This document shows positions 12,801 to 25,400 of a stretch of DNA of 64,000 bases, in pieces (the stretch's first letter is position 1; the number at the start of each line of letters is the position of its first letter). The notes beneath the pieces were generated by a model. The model was given only the letters and a program-made list of their open reading frames with translations, ran no database searches and had not been told where the DNA came from. This DNA is from Bugula neritina (Eukaryota > Bryozoa > Gymnolaemata > Cheilostomatida > Bugulidae): contig OZ037766.1 in the NCBI GenBank assembly GCA_964035545.1, positions 26,626,343 through 26,690,342 of the forward strand, read 5' to 3'. Position numbers and translations under genes: made by a program.

Positions 12801-14406
12801 TCATATGATTGCTTAGGACAACAACGTGGTATGTGTATTAAACGCTGGTACATTATTGGGAGCTGTAAAGTTCAACAATGTCATACCTTGGGAGGCAATT
12901 GATGCGACATTTTCTTGCACCAAAATAACATCACAGCTTTTATACAGATGGGACATGCAATTACTGAAAGAGGTTATTCATTGGCAAGTAATAATTATAT
13001 TAGTAGTTTGTTCATATAATATTATATTGACACCGTGACATCAAAACAACCATATCGATATGTCTATGATAACCACACGCTGCATGTAATAAAAGTTCTG
13101 AAGCTAAGTTAATTAACTGTAGTTACTTTTTTTAACTTAATTGCCCCTGCAGTGGGAAAACTTTTACGGGTATTATGGAATCGGCACCAAAAATGGTTGG
13201 ACAGTTGAGATATACGCTGACAACTTTGAGATGCCCAAGTCAGCTGAAGTAACACCAACACTAGTCAAGTTTGATGGTCATTTCTCTGAGACTCCTTTAA
13301 ATCCCGGGCTCTTTGCTAGAAACTCGTAAGTTTGTCTAAATTGTAGCTGTCAAGCTGTATACCTACTTATCATTTTTTCTTTTTACAAACTCTTTTCTTT
13401 CAAAACTTATTTTGTATAGCCATACTGTTATATACTATTAAAATCAATTGGCTGTAAAAATATTACACTAATTCTAGTTTGTAATATTGCAGAACAGTAA
13501 TGTTCATGTCCAATTATGTTCATTTCTAATAATGTCCATGTCTAATAAAGATATTAATTTAGAGATAATTGTTTCAAAATTATATCTGTTAAGATGTTCT
13601 TACCTACATGTACAAACATTTCCTAAAAATATATCATAGTAATTACCACAATTACAACTTTAGATTTAATTTCTTAACCTTCAGTCTGTTTGAAGTCACA
13701 TTTATAAAAAAAATAGTTTAAATAAACAAGCCCTACTAGCTGTCATTTTTATTTATCAATTAATAGTTTTTCAATACATTATTTTTCATTAAAATAGAAA
13801 CTTATTCAAACTTGTAGGAATTATAAACCAATTAGACTGTATTATCATAAAAGGAAGCTTGTCCAGAAAAAGACAAATTCTGTATTGGCAAAGTATAGCA
13901 TTATAGGAGAAGTTGCTTTTCCTTGTAATGACATAGCTAATCTCAAGCAAGTTTATAGTCGCATGCCTATATAAAAACCCCTGATGGAAAGGTTTTTTTG
14001 AGGCCAGCTAAGGACTTATTCATCTATGTGCATGGCACAGGAGCAATTATGACTGGATGCTCTTCCTAACATCACCAGTGGCCTTTACTAGAATTTCAGC
14101 CCATGACTGCGTGTTTGCTAACTCCTAGACTCTAGAGCCTTAGACCATGTCTGCTCCCTTAATAAAACAGACGATAATAAATTTAAATTCTAGACCACTG
14201 TTTCTTGTAGGTATGGAAGTGAAATTTATCAGCACGCTCAACACTGGCGTCATATGACAGACAACTGGTCAGACTTATGGGAATATTTTAGCAAAGCTAA
14301 AAAGCAATTCAGTAAATGCCCGAGTCCAGGTCATCATGCATGTCTGGATGAATTCACTGCTGATGGAAATATTCAGTTTGAAGAAGGGCCAGCAAGTAAC
14401 AGTTAA
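3829..14406 (+). CDS. LicD/FKRP-type phosphotransferase-like type II membrane protein, 677 aa, 11 exons
   Basis: Exons: 3829-4127, 8887-9043, 9485-9650, 9986-10214, 10407-10587, 10700-10840, 11917-12090, 12456-12617, 12817-12972, 13153-13325, 14211-14406 (2034 nt, phases consistent). Residues about 19-41 are a hydrophobic signal anchor, predicting a Golgi type II protein with a lumenal catalytic part. A middle region (about 290-390: YVYIGRNVIKF, SYRTLQSGVW, CLVCDHVHGPF) looks like the glycosyltransferase-A-like half found upstream of LicD domains in FKRP-like proteins. The LicD core starts at NAGTLLGAVKFNNVIPW (512-528), matching the EGGSLLGAARHGD.IPW block of FKRP, and continues with WENFYGYYGI, NPGLFARNSYG and QHWRH near the C terminus. 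FKRP and fukutin transfer ribitol phosphate to alpha-dystroglycan glycans. Odd: the metal-binding DxDxD after IPW reads EAIDA (529-533). Substrate unknown; orthology to vertebrate FKRP is not shown. A possible AATAAA is at 14853-14858. Confidence 0.85.
5938..6834 (+). repeat. Left arm of the inverted repeat
   Basis: About 897 bp. It includes a frame (6127 down to 5891, minus strand) that also appears in the other arm at 8620-8853. The frame exists twice only because the arms are copies; it is not evidence for a gene. Confidence 0.8.
7912..8809 (-). repeat. Right arm of the inverted repeat
   Basis: About 898 bp, the reverse complement of 5938-6834 with scattered mismatches; for example the outer 60 bases differ at three sites. 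It ends just upstream of the acceptor of exon 2 at 8887. Confidence 0.8.
9160..9345 (-). pseudogene. Decayed LINE ORF2 C-terminal fragment in intron 2
   Basis: On the minus strand a frame reads KPRLRFKDTVKQNVKKV, then (after a stop) LAKEG..RRME. This resembles the C-terminal GRPxLRFKDxxKxxLK...LAxDRxxWRR block shared by several non-LTR retrotransposon polyproteins. In-frame stops and a frame break make it a relic. It is antisense to the host gene. A short (ATC)n run lies next to it at about 9137-9152, possibly the element's simple-repeat tail. Confidence 0.5.
13978..14158 (-). mobile_element. tRNA-derived SINE, copy 1 (last intron of the LicD-like gene)
   Basis: Read on the minus strand, it begins with a degenerate tRNA-like head (GCAGACATGGTCTAAGGCTC...) and continues into a body shared with the copies at 43.7 and 56.9 kb. 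The shared words include GGTGATGTTAGGAAGAGCAT and AATAAGTCCTTAGC. It sits in intron 13326-14210, antisense to the host gene. Confidence 0.75.
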
Positions 14407-16475
14407 TTATTTAGTATATAGTAAATATTCTCTAAAGGCATGTTATTTATGTTCCCATTGCTGAATGTTATTCACTACAAGGAGTTAATAGACAGTCAAA
14501 ATATATACACATCATATACATTACATATACATTATAGTTTATAGATGTACATGTTTTTATCAATTCTTTATTAATTATAAAAATTAGATTAGCTGTGTTT
14601 ACAGTTTTTAGTCTACATTATTGATATATATTTCACTGACTGAAGGATTCAAAATATTTGAACTATTATATGACTAAATTTTACTGATGCTAAGATATCC
14701 ATGTATGTCAGTAAACTATCACAGCTTATGTGGTGGTAAAACTCTACCGAGGTATTCTTACAGACATTTCTTTCTGGATTGCATTCAGGACTGTTTTATT
14801 TAGAAATGTAATCATTAAACAAACTCAATACTCATAAATTATGAAACAAAATAATAAATATGGTAATAGTTAGTTGAAAATATATTTTTAGAAGTATGCA
14901 TATAATATATATGTATATGTATATGCACACACACGCACACACACGCACACACACGCACACACACGCACACACACGCACATATACGCACACACACGCACAT
15001 ATACGCACATATATACACACCCATATATGCACCCATATACGCACCCATATATTTGCACATACATTATATTATAAGATAAATAGATTTTTAGCTATTTTGT
15101 AAAATTGAAACCCATTATGTAATAATTAGGACATATTTTCATGATTTTAATTGAAAGTTATACTGCTATAGTTTATTCGGATTAGGAATTACATAAAGTA
15201 TGATAAACTCCAATTTCAATCTTATTTTAAAATCAATAAAAGTTGCTAAATTACAATATAGCAGCAGATAACTAATTTTTGATGTTTTAACTTATATAAT
15301 TTTACTATACACATAATTGCCATGCAAAGTAGTCATTTTATATTATGATAGAAGGTTTGGATTTCTCATAATAATTTGAGGCTATACTTTCTGTAACATG
15401 GTAGGTATTTATAAAACTGCATAATTTTAGTCAAATAAACTTTAATGATATGATTATTTTGAAAATACATGAAAGCTTTCTTTTGAATCATCAGTTTTAA
15501 AACCAGCAAAATTGTGTGACTATAATTAATAACTTTATCAAATATATATTCAGGAGTTGCGTTCCTGTAGTACATTGCCGCTACAATGTCATTGTTATCG
15601 CAAATGAATTTATTGAAAAGTCATTCAATCAAAGGCAAAGAGATCTTTGTTGTAGATTAGTTCCATTAACAATGAATTAGAGCGATGGTCAGTTATCATT
15701 ACTACCATGATTACGGGTCGCCTCGCAGAGATTCTAACTTATTTAAGTTCTAAAGGCTTTATTATTTTGAAAAGAGTTCCCTAGTTTTCAAACATAGTGA
15801 TTGTTACAATCACGGAGTCTTTCGCTTTTACTCTTCACCACTGTTAATATTAACATTGAATATGCTTTTAGCACCATAATTAAGAAAAATGGTAGCTAAA
15901 GGTTGATGGCTATTTTTTAAAATGGCAACGACAATTTAGATTTGATCATTTAACTTTGAATTGTAATACTAATAACTATTATTAAATGTATTATAATTAA
16001 TATTAATAATTTTTAATTATTATAACAAATTAACAATTAATATTATTTAATAACTAATTAAATTTAATAATAATGTAGTACAGATAGTGATACTCATTCT
16101 GATAGATGTAATTATAAATTAATTTCAAATTAAATAATATAAGTATATTTATAATAAATTCATATAGATATGAAATATAATTAAATAAAAAATTAATACT
16201 TATAATAAAGTTATAAGTATAACTGTTATAAGTTATAATTATGGTTCTGTTAGTCACAGTGAGTGTGACTATGATTATATATATTTTTATATATTTTAAT
16301 TTCGAGCATTTATTACTGTTTTTTATGCAACATAAACATATCATATGACTAAAATCTTCATTAACAATAATTTGGATTTTAAAAAGGTATTTCTAATTTT
16401 ACAGCATAAATCCTACACAATGAAAGTTACAAGTTTAATTTTGGTTCTTGATTGATTACTTCTCCATGCATCATT
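14407..16475. other. Intergenic region between the LicD-like gene and TUBGCP3
   Basis: About 2 kb with no protein gene that I can support. It contains the purine/pyrimidine microsatellite at 14922-15060 and a very AT-rich segment at 15960-16350. A short palindrome (GTGATTGTTACAATCAC) is at about 15799-15815. The TUBGCP3 promoter must lie in the right half, but no TATA box or initiator could be chosen with confidence. Confidence 0.4.
14922..15060. repeat. CA/CG microsatellite (unit close to ACACACGCAC)
   Basis: Repeated ten-base units of the type ACACACGCAC, drifting at the right end to CATATACGCA and CCATATA variants. The alternating purine-pyrimidine composition favours left-handed (Z) DNA. 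Open frames on both strands here are repeat artefacts. Confidence 0.9.
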
Positions 16476-19400
16476 ATGTCTGAAGAGGATCAGCTATTAC
16501 GACATCTTACCCAGTCTTCCTTAGGAAAAGGCCATGGTAAGCGACATACTTGTATATTACAAAAATTTAGGTGATTATTGCTTATAATTTTATACCAATG
16601 TAAGTACGAAATAACCATATTGATGATGATAGTCACAATTTAAAGTTATGTACATATTGCTCTCTAATAGTTGCTTCAATCGTGATGGAATATATGTGGA
16701 CAAGAATTTTATTTAAGAAGAATCTTTTTATATAACTTTCATCAGGCATGCAATATCGGACTACTAGTACTTTGGCTGCAGAGTTGTTTGTAAAGCGGTT
16801 TTCTCTTCGCTCTAAGTAAGCTGATTTTTCTAAATTTAGACATTAACAACAAAGGGAAGGTCTGCTTTCAGACTTGTTTCGAGTAGCTCTGTTGAGTAGC
16901 TCTGTGGGGGTTATAGCACATGAAAAGGTTTGTTACTTGCAAAATGTTTTATTATTTATAAAAGAGTTTAAATACTAATGTCACTGAACTTAAAAAATGT
17001 TCAGATTTAATAATACATGATTAGTATTGTGCATCAGGAATGGTAATAGTGACTGCCTAATGAAATTTTACTTCAAGTTACATTCGTAAGAGTGGCTTAT
17101 AATGACTAATTATAAGAAGGACTTGCTTTACAAATACTAAGTATTTCCTAAATAAAGACTTTCTTGCAAGGCTATGGCACTTAGGTCAAAGTAAAGTGAT
17201 CATTGATAAGATATAATGAATATTTCAATAACTTTGCTAATACAACTTTAATTAGCTTACTGTGGCAGTGAATCATACTTTATAAGCAAATCTTTTTCCT
17301 TCTAAAGTTCTGCTTCTAAGCAAATATGGGCAAAGTTGATTTATTGCACTTGAAATTTTTCAATAAAGTTTTGATTGAAATCTAATACAAATGCATTTTA
17401 ACTGTAACTGTATGTTCTACAGGCACTAGTTGTCTTACTGCACTCTTACTAACTCTGTTATTATTCTGTAGACAACAAGCAAGTAAATGATCTTCAAAGA
17501 TTGTATAGAAAAATTCTACATGCGTAAGTGTTTCTCTTCAATATTTCCCGACCCACTTTATTTATGGAGTTTTCAAATTTGCTATCATCTTCATACTGTT
17601 TTAAGGTTGTATGTTCAGAGCCTCAGACAATTTTTTCTAATAATATTTTGTTTTAAACTTTAAAATTTTGAGCAGCTATGAAAGTTGGCAATAATTAGTA
17701 TTAGTTTTATAATACTATAGAGCCGAACTTAATCATCATCAGCATGAGCACAACATTTATTATAAAACAAAATTGTTTGAGAATACAGCCCTCACACAGT
17801 ATGTGCTATGATAGCTGAGATATGTATGAGTATTTTATTACCGTATAAATGAATTGTGTTATGGGTTTTTAAGTAGGAATCTAATTTCAGTAGAATATTT
17901 ATTCAACTTGACACTTACAGGATAAACGATTAAGTTATTTATAATATTGGGCACTTTGCAAGAACACAACTCGATCTTGTTCTTTGTGTGATAACTTTTC
18001 TAATCTCTGATTATCTTTTTCAGGAGTCATTTCTCATCTGATTTTAATGTGAACAAAGTTGTTAAACACTGTGAGTATACATTTCTTGTTGTTCAAAGCT
18101 TCTTGTGAATTTGTGAGAGTTTGATACTGCAATGAGATGCTTTTGCCCGGACATCAGATTTTATATTTATGTATGTTTTGTAGAACTGTAGCTTAGGGAG
18201 GGTAGAAAGTCATTCTTTGCTATTTTACACTATTTTCAAACACCATATTTTCGATATTATTAATCAACTTTTATAAATATCATACCCATTTGATAGCAAG
18301 ATTTTTAGGGAAAAATGTGAAAATTTGCTTTTACTAGAATTGATTAATCAGTATTAGGAGTTTTCCTCTCTCTATTATGATATGAATCTATTGCAGTGGC
18401 AGTAAACAAAGATGTGAAAGTCGCTGCAGAGTTCCAGACACTCTATGAGAAGTTGGCAAAACTGGTAAGTTTAGTCTATGAACTAATCGCTAAATAAGGT
18501 ACATAGAGACTAAGAGTAGTTCGCAAGTCATATATCAGTATTCATGAAAAGTGCTTGGAGTTTTATGATCAAAGATGTTGATTAGTGTAAATGTAAAATG
18601 GGTAATTGTCTGTTTTATATATTTGGTTTGTAAGGACAGTCTTTCTCACAAATAAAGATCAATTTTATTTTGAAACCTTGATCACTCATTGTAAATTGAC
18701 AAAAAACATGATTTCAAAAGCAAAACCTACTTGTGTTGTATCACAGGGCACAATCACTCACTTGGACAATGTTGTCGAGTTTCTACATAAAGTTGGCGTT
18801 GATAATGAACGCACGCAGACCTTCAACTCTGGTGTCAGGGTGTCCTCAACTCCTCTGCAGTCAGAACTGAGAAGCCTGCAGACACCTGCTGCACTCAGTC
18901 ACTTCAGTGTCACTCCATATGGACAGACACCTGCCAACAGTGTCACTAGACTGTCTGCTGGTGAGAGGCAGCGGCTAACTATGTCTAGCAGTGGATTAGG
19001 TACCAGCAGGTAAAATTTTGTTTTGATTTGTAATATAACTTAATAGTTCTGTGTTAGAACATTGCTGGGTATGTGTAGGATTTAGTTATATTTTTCATTA
19101 ATGTTTAACTTATTAAATGTTCAGTAACTGCTATAACTATTTCAAGTATCGATTACTTTGTGCAGGTAGCTGACTCATTCGTCATCTCTCAAAGTTATTT
19201 AATATATTGTATAAAATAGTGTGTAACTCAAACACACAACATAAAGTTTTGGTTATATACATGCACACGCTTGTACAAAATTGAAATATGGATAACCAGA
19301 TTGTAAATACTCAACTTTGGGTTGCTGTCACAGTGTTTACATATTGTCTAAAGTTTACATATTGTTTACATGTTGTCTCCCAGGGCTAGCAGCAATGTAC

Positions 19401-22400
19401 CTCCTCTCACTAGCCAATCTCAACCTCCGTCTCATAGCACCCCTTATCTGAATTCTAGTGAATCGTTCAACAACTACAAGGCCTACCTGAAAGGTATGTT
19501 CTCAGCACAACTATTTGTATTCTTTTCGTTCTTCCTGTTTGTGTCAACTTATGTTGCCTTTTTTATTTCTCTACTCATTTATTTTTCCATTCATTTATTT
19601 GCTTGTTTACCTATTTATTTCTCTATTTACTTGTTGGAAAATACTCTTACGCCTGTAATGCATGTAAATCATGTTTTCCAATGTGTATCGAAGATGGCTA
19701 AAGTAGCTGTACCCGGTGTTATGCACCACATGCTACCTCATGACATGTGCTATCCATCTACTAGATTCTCCAACTTAACAGTCACCTTGCTCGACTAGTC
19801 TGTACTCTACGTAGGCAGGTTCTTGAATGAAGAAGCCAGAAAATGTCAATTAATATATTATCCTCCAAGTATAACTTGGTACAGTTCTCCAAGTATGACT
19901 TGGTACAGTCCTCCAAGTATGACTTGGTACAGTATCGGGATTTTAGCTTAGAGTGACGAACATACGTAATAATATTGTAGATGATATACAGGAAATAGAG
20001 TTGATACGAGATGTGATTCTCGTAGCTCAAGGTATTGAGAGCAAGTTGATGCGATTTGATCCCAAGACTGAGTCGTACAGGATACCAGACAATGTAGGTG
20101 TATGCTTTGCTCTCTGTGTATATGTACTTAGCTGTGATATCCTGTGGTATTCATATATGCCATCAGGTCAAGTTGAATATATATATTATATTATATTGCT
20201 ATATAACAATACGAACCATGCAATATAGTTTGCTATTGCATGGTTATATAACACAATTATATAGTGTATGATATATGTGAAACATAATACAAATAAATGA
20301 TATATAATATACTATAATTATAATATATTATATTATTATAAATTACATTATTAAATTATATAATTAATGATATAGTTATTTAATTTTAATAATAATTATG
20401 GCTAGTTTCCTGATTATAAGACGGCATCAATTATTTTACTTGTTCTGACATTCGGCCCCATAATTAACATGTAAGATTACTTGCTGTGTATAGTATATAC
20501 ATATGTAGCTTAAGTACCTATTCTTATACACAAGATTTAATGTGGCAGGTGAGAGTCCCCCCTCACAAGAAGAAGATCTGCTGCTCACTCTCTGAGTCTG
20601 GCTGGCTGTACAATAAAATCAAACAGTATGTTGACCAGAAGAAACTGGATAATACTTTCGGGCCAATAGGATTGAGTTTCTGTGTGGCGCTACAAAGCGA
20701 GCTTCGATCATATCTTCGACTAATTGCAGTTCTTGACACACAGGTTTGTTATTTCAGGGTTACATAGGGTGACCAGTTTGATGGCGCAAGTTTTAATGCA
20801 TAGATTGTTGTTGTACTTTAGATATATGCGTATATGTAACAGTGGTACATAAGATAAGCGTTCTAGCTGTACATAACATTAGCACTGTAGCGGTACATAA
20901 GATAAGCACTCAAGTTATACATAACATGAGCACTGTAGCGGTACATAAGATAAGCAAAGAAATGGTACATAAGATAAGCACTGTAGCGGTACACATTGTC
21001 TTCTTGCTCGTTACAGTTGACTGAACGTGGCTCTGACATCACAGGGGGTCTCACCTTGACCCGGCTCGCACTGTGGTTCAAGGAACCAATTAGAAATCTC
21101 AAACTAGTAGCCTCATTGGTCGACATTGCCAAAGGTATTGCTGATCATATTGTATGGTAATAAATATTTTTGTAGCGGTTCGTATTATACATAACCAGAT
21201 GCATATAAAACACCGTGATAGCTTTGTATATCAATAAAATAGTGTGCATGTGTGTGGATACAATAATATGTATAGCATACCTGTATGCTATATAAAAGGT
21301 AATGCAGTGTTCTTCTATGTTGAAGGCAAGAAAGGTGGTGCTCTACTCTCTATAATACACTCATACTCATGGCACGGGGCCATAGCCCACACTTCTCTCG
21401 TCTCCAACATGCTGTCGCTGACAGTAAAGCCTCTGTTTGGTATAATATCTCGGTGGATATACACGGGCACTCTGGAGGACCCATACAACGAGGTACCTTC
21501 TAATATACGGCGCAGTGCTTATACTAATTATGTAATACATTGCAGTGAGTACTGTTGAATGTGTGGCCATTGTGTATAGTATTTATTATGAAATACGTTA
21601 TTGATTGCTGATTTAAATTATCGAGCAAACTGACTGACTGATTTAATTATTTGATAATAAAATATTTATTAGAATGAAAAACAGCGTGGTGGTTTTGTAT
21701 AATATAAAACGGAAGAGAAGGGGGAAACAAGTATACAGCGATTCTAGTAAAGCAATTAGTTAGCATATTGTCACGTGATTGTCATGAATGTGATTAGCGA
21801 TAGGATTGCATGATTGTTTCTCAACACGCCCCCTCAAGCATGTGATTCGATAGCTAGTAGCTTCAGGGCAATTCTGTGATTGGTTTTAGGCAAGCTTTTA
21901 GTCATGACATCGGCAGGGTTCTCTGCTCCTCTGATGTGTTGGTACGCTATGGTGGTTTGCTCTCTGACAAAGTGGAATCTAATGTCAATGTGTTTGCTCC
22001 TCTGATGTGAGTATGGTTGTCCCTTGGTGAGGGCAATGGCTCCAAGGTTGTCAGTGAAAAGTGTGTTAGGGTTAGGCTGTTTCATCTTGAATGTTTTGCA
22101 CAAAGTCTGTAGGAATAGCATCTCCTTTGTGGCTTCGGCTAATGCCATGTATTCGGCCTCGCATGATGATAAGGCCACTGTGGGTTGTCGTCGGCTGTTC
22201 CAACTTATAGGGGCTCCACCCAGGGTAAATACATATCCTGTTGTTGATCTTCGTGTGGAGGTTTCTCCACCCCAATCTGCATCCACATAGCCCACTAGTT
22301 CTTGTTGATTGGGAGTGAATCTCAGATTAAATCCTTTTGTACCTTTAAGGTATCGTAGCAGCCGTTTCAAGGCAGCAATATGTGCAGGTCCAGGTCTTTC

Positions 22401-25400
22401 TAGGTGTTGGGAGAGCTTCCCAATGATCCATGCTAGGTCTGGACGTGTGGCGGTCATCAGGTATATGAGAGAACCTATAACTTGTCTGTAGGGGTAGTCC
22501 TTTGAACGCTCATATTTGTCGTCTGTTGCTTTTTCTAGTTGTAAGTCCTTTTCAGCAGGAGAATATACAGGGTTGCAATCTGCCATATTGTAGGTGTTCA
22601 GCAGTGTGTCTATGTAGCGCTCCTGTGACATAGTGTACTGGTCCTCATGTCTCCTGAAGTCTATCCCCAGGAACCAGCTTAATTCTCCTCTATCATCCAT
22701 GTTGAATTTTTGTTGCATCATAGATTTGGTTTGTGTGATTCTGTTGTTGTCTCGGCAGCAGAGAAGGATGTCATCAACCCAGAAAAGAATGATGATGTTG
22801 GCTGATTTATCTGAAGGGTCCTCTTTTGAGTATAGACAAGGGTCTCCAGCACCAGGTGTGAAGCCTTGCTCCTTGAGGAAAGTGGTCAGTGTTTGGTGCC
22901 AATTGCGTCCGCTTTGCTTGAGGCCATAAATGGATTTGTTGAGACGACAAGAAAGCTTTCCTTGTTTGTTGGTTTCTTCGTACCCTTCAGGCTGTTGTAG
23001 ATAAATTTCCTTATCGATTGGTGCGTTTAGGTACGCTCCTTTAACATCTAGTTGATGTATTTTCATGTTTTCATTTGCTGCTTTCTGTAACAGCAATCTG
23101 ATGGATGTGAATCTGGTGGTTGGACTGTAAGTTTCTTCATAGTCAACTCCTTGTATTTGTGAAAATCCTTTTGCTACATATCTAGCTTTATGTTGAGTTT
23201 CACCTGGCGTTTTTCCCTGTTTGAGGGTATAAACCCATCTGCCCTTGGTCTCTGTCCTGTCTTCAGGTAGCGGCTGGATAGACCAGGTGTTTGAATCACG
23301 TAGGGTGTTTATTTCCTTGTCCATGGCTTTCTTCCAGGCTTCTTTATCTTTTGAATTTACAGCTTCTTGGTAGGACTGTGGTATGTTTGCCATCAGTGAG
23401 CAAGCATAGTCAGTGTCTTCTATGTCATAGTCCTGTAGGTATGTAGGAGGCTTTCGTTTCCGTTCCGATTTACGTGGTCCAGGTTGGTTGGTGGCCTTTG
23501 CCGGATCTGGTGCAGGTTCTTGTGGCATGGTATTCTGAGTACCATTTCTGCTGTTTAGTGCGGGTCCTTGTGGCATGACGTTCATTGCGTCATTTCCGCA
23601 TATTTGTGCAGGTTCTTGTGGCATGGTATTCTGAGTACCATTTCTGCTGTTTTGTGCAGGTCCTTGTGGTATGACGTTCATTGCGTCATTTCCGCATATT
23701 TGTGCAGGTTCTTGTGACATGGTATTATGAGTACCATTTCTGCTGTTTTGTGCGGGTCCTTGTGGTATGACGTTCATTGCGTCATTCCCGCATATTTGTG
23801 GTATGACATTTCTGGATGTAACAATTTTCTGATTAGGGGTAAGTATAAGGTAGCCTTGGGCCTTTGTGTTGACACCAAGATATATGCCGCTTTGTCCGCG
23901 GTCACTGAGTTTTAACTTATTTCCCTCTGAGTAGAATGTGCATTGGGATCCAAAATTGTGGATTTTCCTCATGTCGGGTAGCGTGCCTGTGAATAATTCA
24001 TAGGCTGTCTTTCTCGTCCGTCTCTGGTAGCTTCGGTTTCTTAGGTACTTGGCATGGTCAGCGGCAAAACTCCAGAAAGTCTTGGGGAGATTTGAATCTT
24101 TGAGTAGGCATCGTGCTGTGTCCATTATGGTGCGCCAAGTCCTCTCTGATTTACCATTCTGGTAGGATGAGTAGGGTGCTGTAGTGGTGTGTTTGATTCC
24201 CCTCTCGCGTAGCACGGCTTCAAATGGCTGTCCAAGGTACTCCATGCCGTTGTCAGTATGGATCTCCTTCACATCTCCTATAGGTGCCACATCTGCAATG
24301 AATTGCTTAAGTGCAGTGGTGGCATCACTTTTGTGGCGTATATTGTAGGTGAACAACATACTGGAAAATTCATCTATGAAGTTTATTATGTAGTTTTGTC
24401 CTCCTCTAGCAGTTGGTGTGATGGGTCCGCATAAGTCAGAGTGTACACGTTGTAGAGGCTGTGTAGCTAGTTCAGGTTTATCGTCTTGTTTGTGAGGTTG
24501 TTTGGTGATTTTACTTTCGTCACATGTCTTGCATGCAATTTTTAATTTTGCTCCAGTTATGGTCATACCTGTTGTCACTTTCTCCAGCTCAATTATGTCA
24601 TTGGTGTTCATATGACCCAGTGCCCTGTGCCAATCGGGCAGCGATTTTGCGGTGTTCATTGAGTCACCTGTATGGGTTGTCTTGAGGAAGTACAATCTGT
24701 CTTTGGGCATAATTGGAAAAGTTGTCCTGTCGACTGTCAGTATATTTTTCTCTCTAGAGAAATGTACTTTTGCCCCTTTTTGTGTGGCGGCGTGGACTGA
24801 AAATAGGCTTGTTGGTATTGTTGGTGCTAGCAAAGCGTCTTTTAGATGAATCTGCTGCTCCATATTGTTATCATCAGTAATAGTAAACTGTGCTGTGCCT
24901 TTGGCTACAGCCAGCTTGTTTGTTTTGCGACCATCTGCCATCTCTATGTAGTGGTTCTCAGGCGTGAAGCTCTTATCAAAACTAATGAAGTTGTTCTCAT
25001 TGTTCACCAGGTGACTTGTCGCTCCGCAGTCCACCATAAGCAACTGTCCTCTTTGAGATTTATTTTGTGTGGCTATGTTGCATTGGTTTGATGTATTCAC
25101 AGTGAAGGCATATGTGGCATTTGCTGATGAAATTTCAGTTTTACTTGTCTTCTTCTTTGTCCTGCAAACTGATTCGATATGTCCAGCTTTCTTGCAGTAG
25201 TTACAAAATAGTTTGTGCTTTGAGTAACAATCTGTTGTAGAATGATTGCTTTTACCACAAGCAGTGCACTGTCTATCACGTTTGCTAGTGGGTTTGAAAT
25301 TGTCTCTTCCTTTAAATACCATGGCTGTAGATTGAGAGCACCTTGCTGACTCAGTAAGGTCAAAATTGGTTAGAGCTGCTTTGAACTCTGATAGGGTTTG

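Noticed and set aside
14832..15102. Histidine/threonine- or cysteine/valine-rich frames
   Set aside because: They are translations of the CA/CG microsatellite in different frames.
16746..16815. Candidate second TUBGCP3 exon, and another at about 16874-16929
   Set aside because: Both have fair splice sites and an open frame, but either one breaks the reading phase into the exon at 17472. Joining 16536 directly to 17472 keeps phase and aligns to GCP3 without a gap.
21367..21570. Minus-strand frame beginning MATHST then unrelated residues
   Set aside because: It starts at the LTR-borne Copia ATG in the 3' LTR and runs into TUBGCP3 intron and exon antisense. It is chimeric and not a gene.
22024..25091. 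Several plus-strand frames of 60-98 codons across the Copia body
   Set aside because: They are antisense shadows of the intact minus-strand polyprotein.
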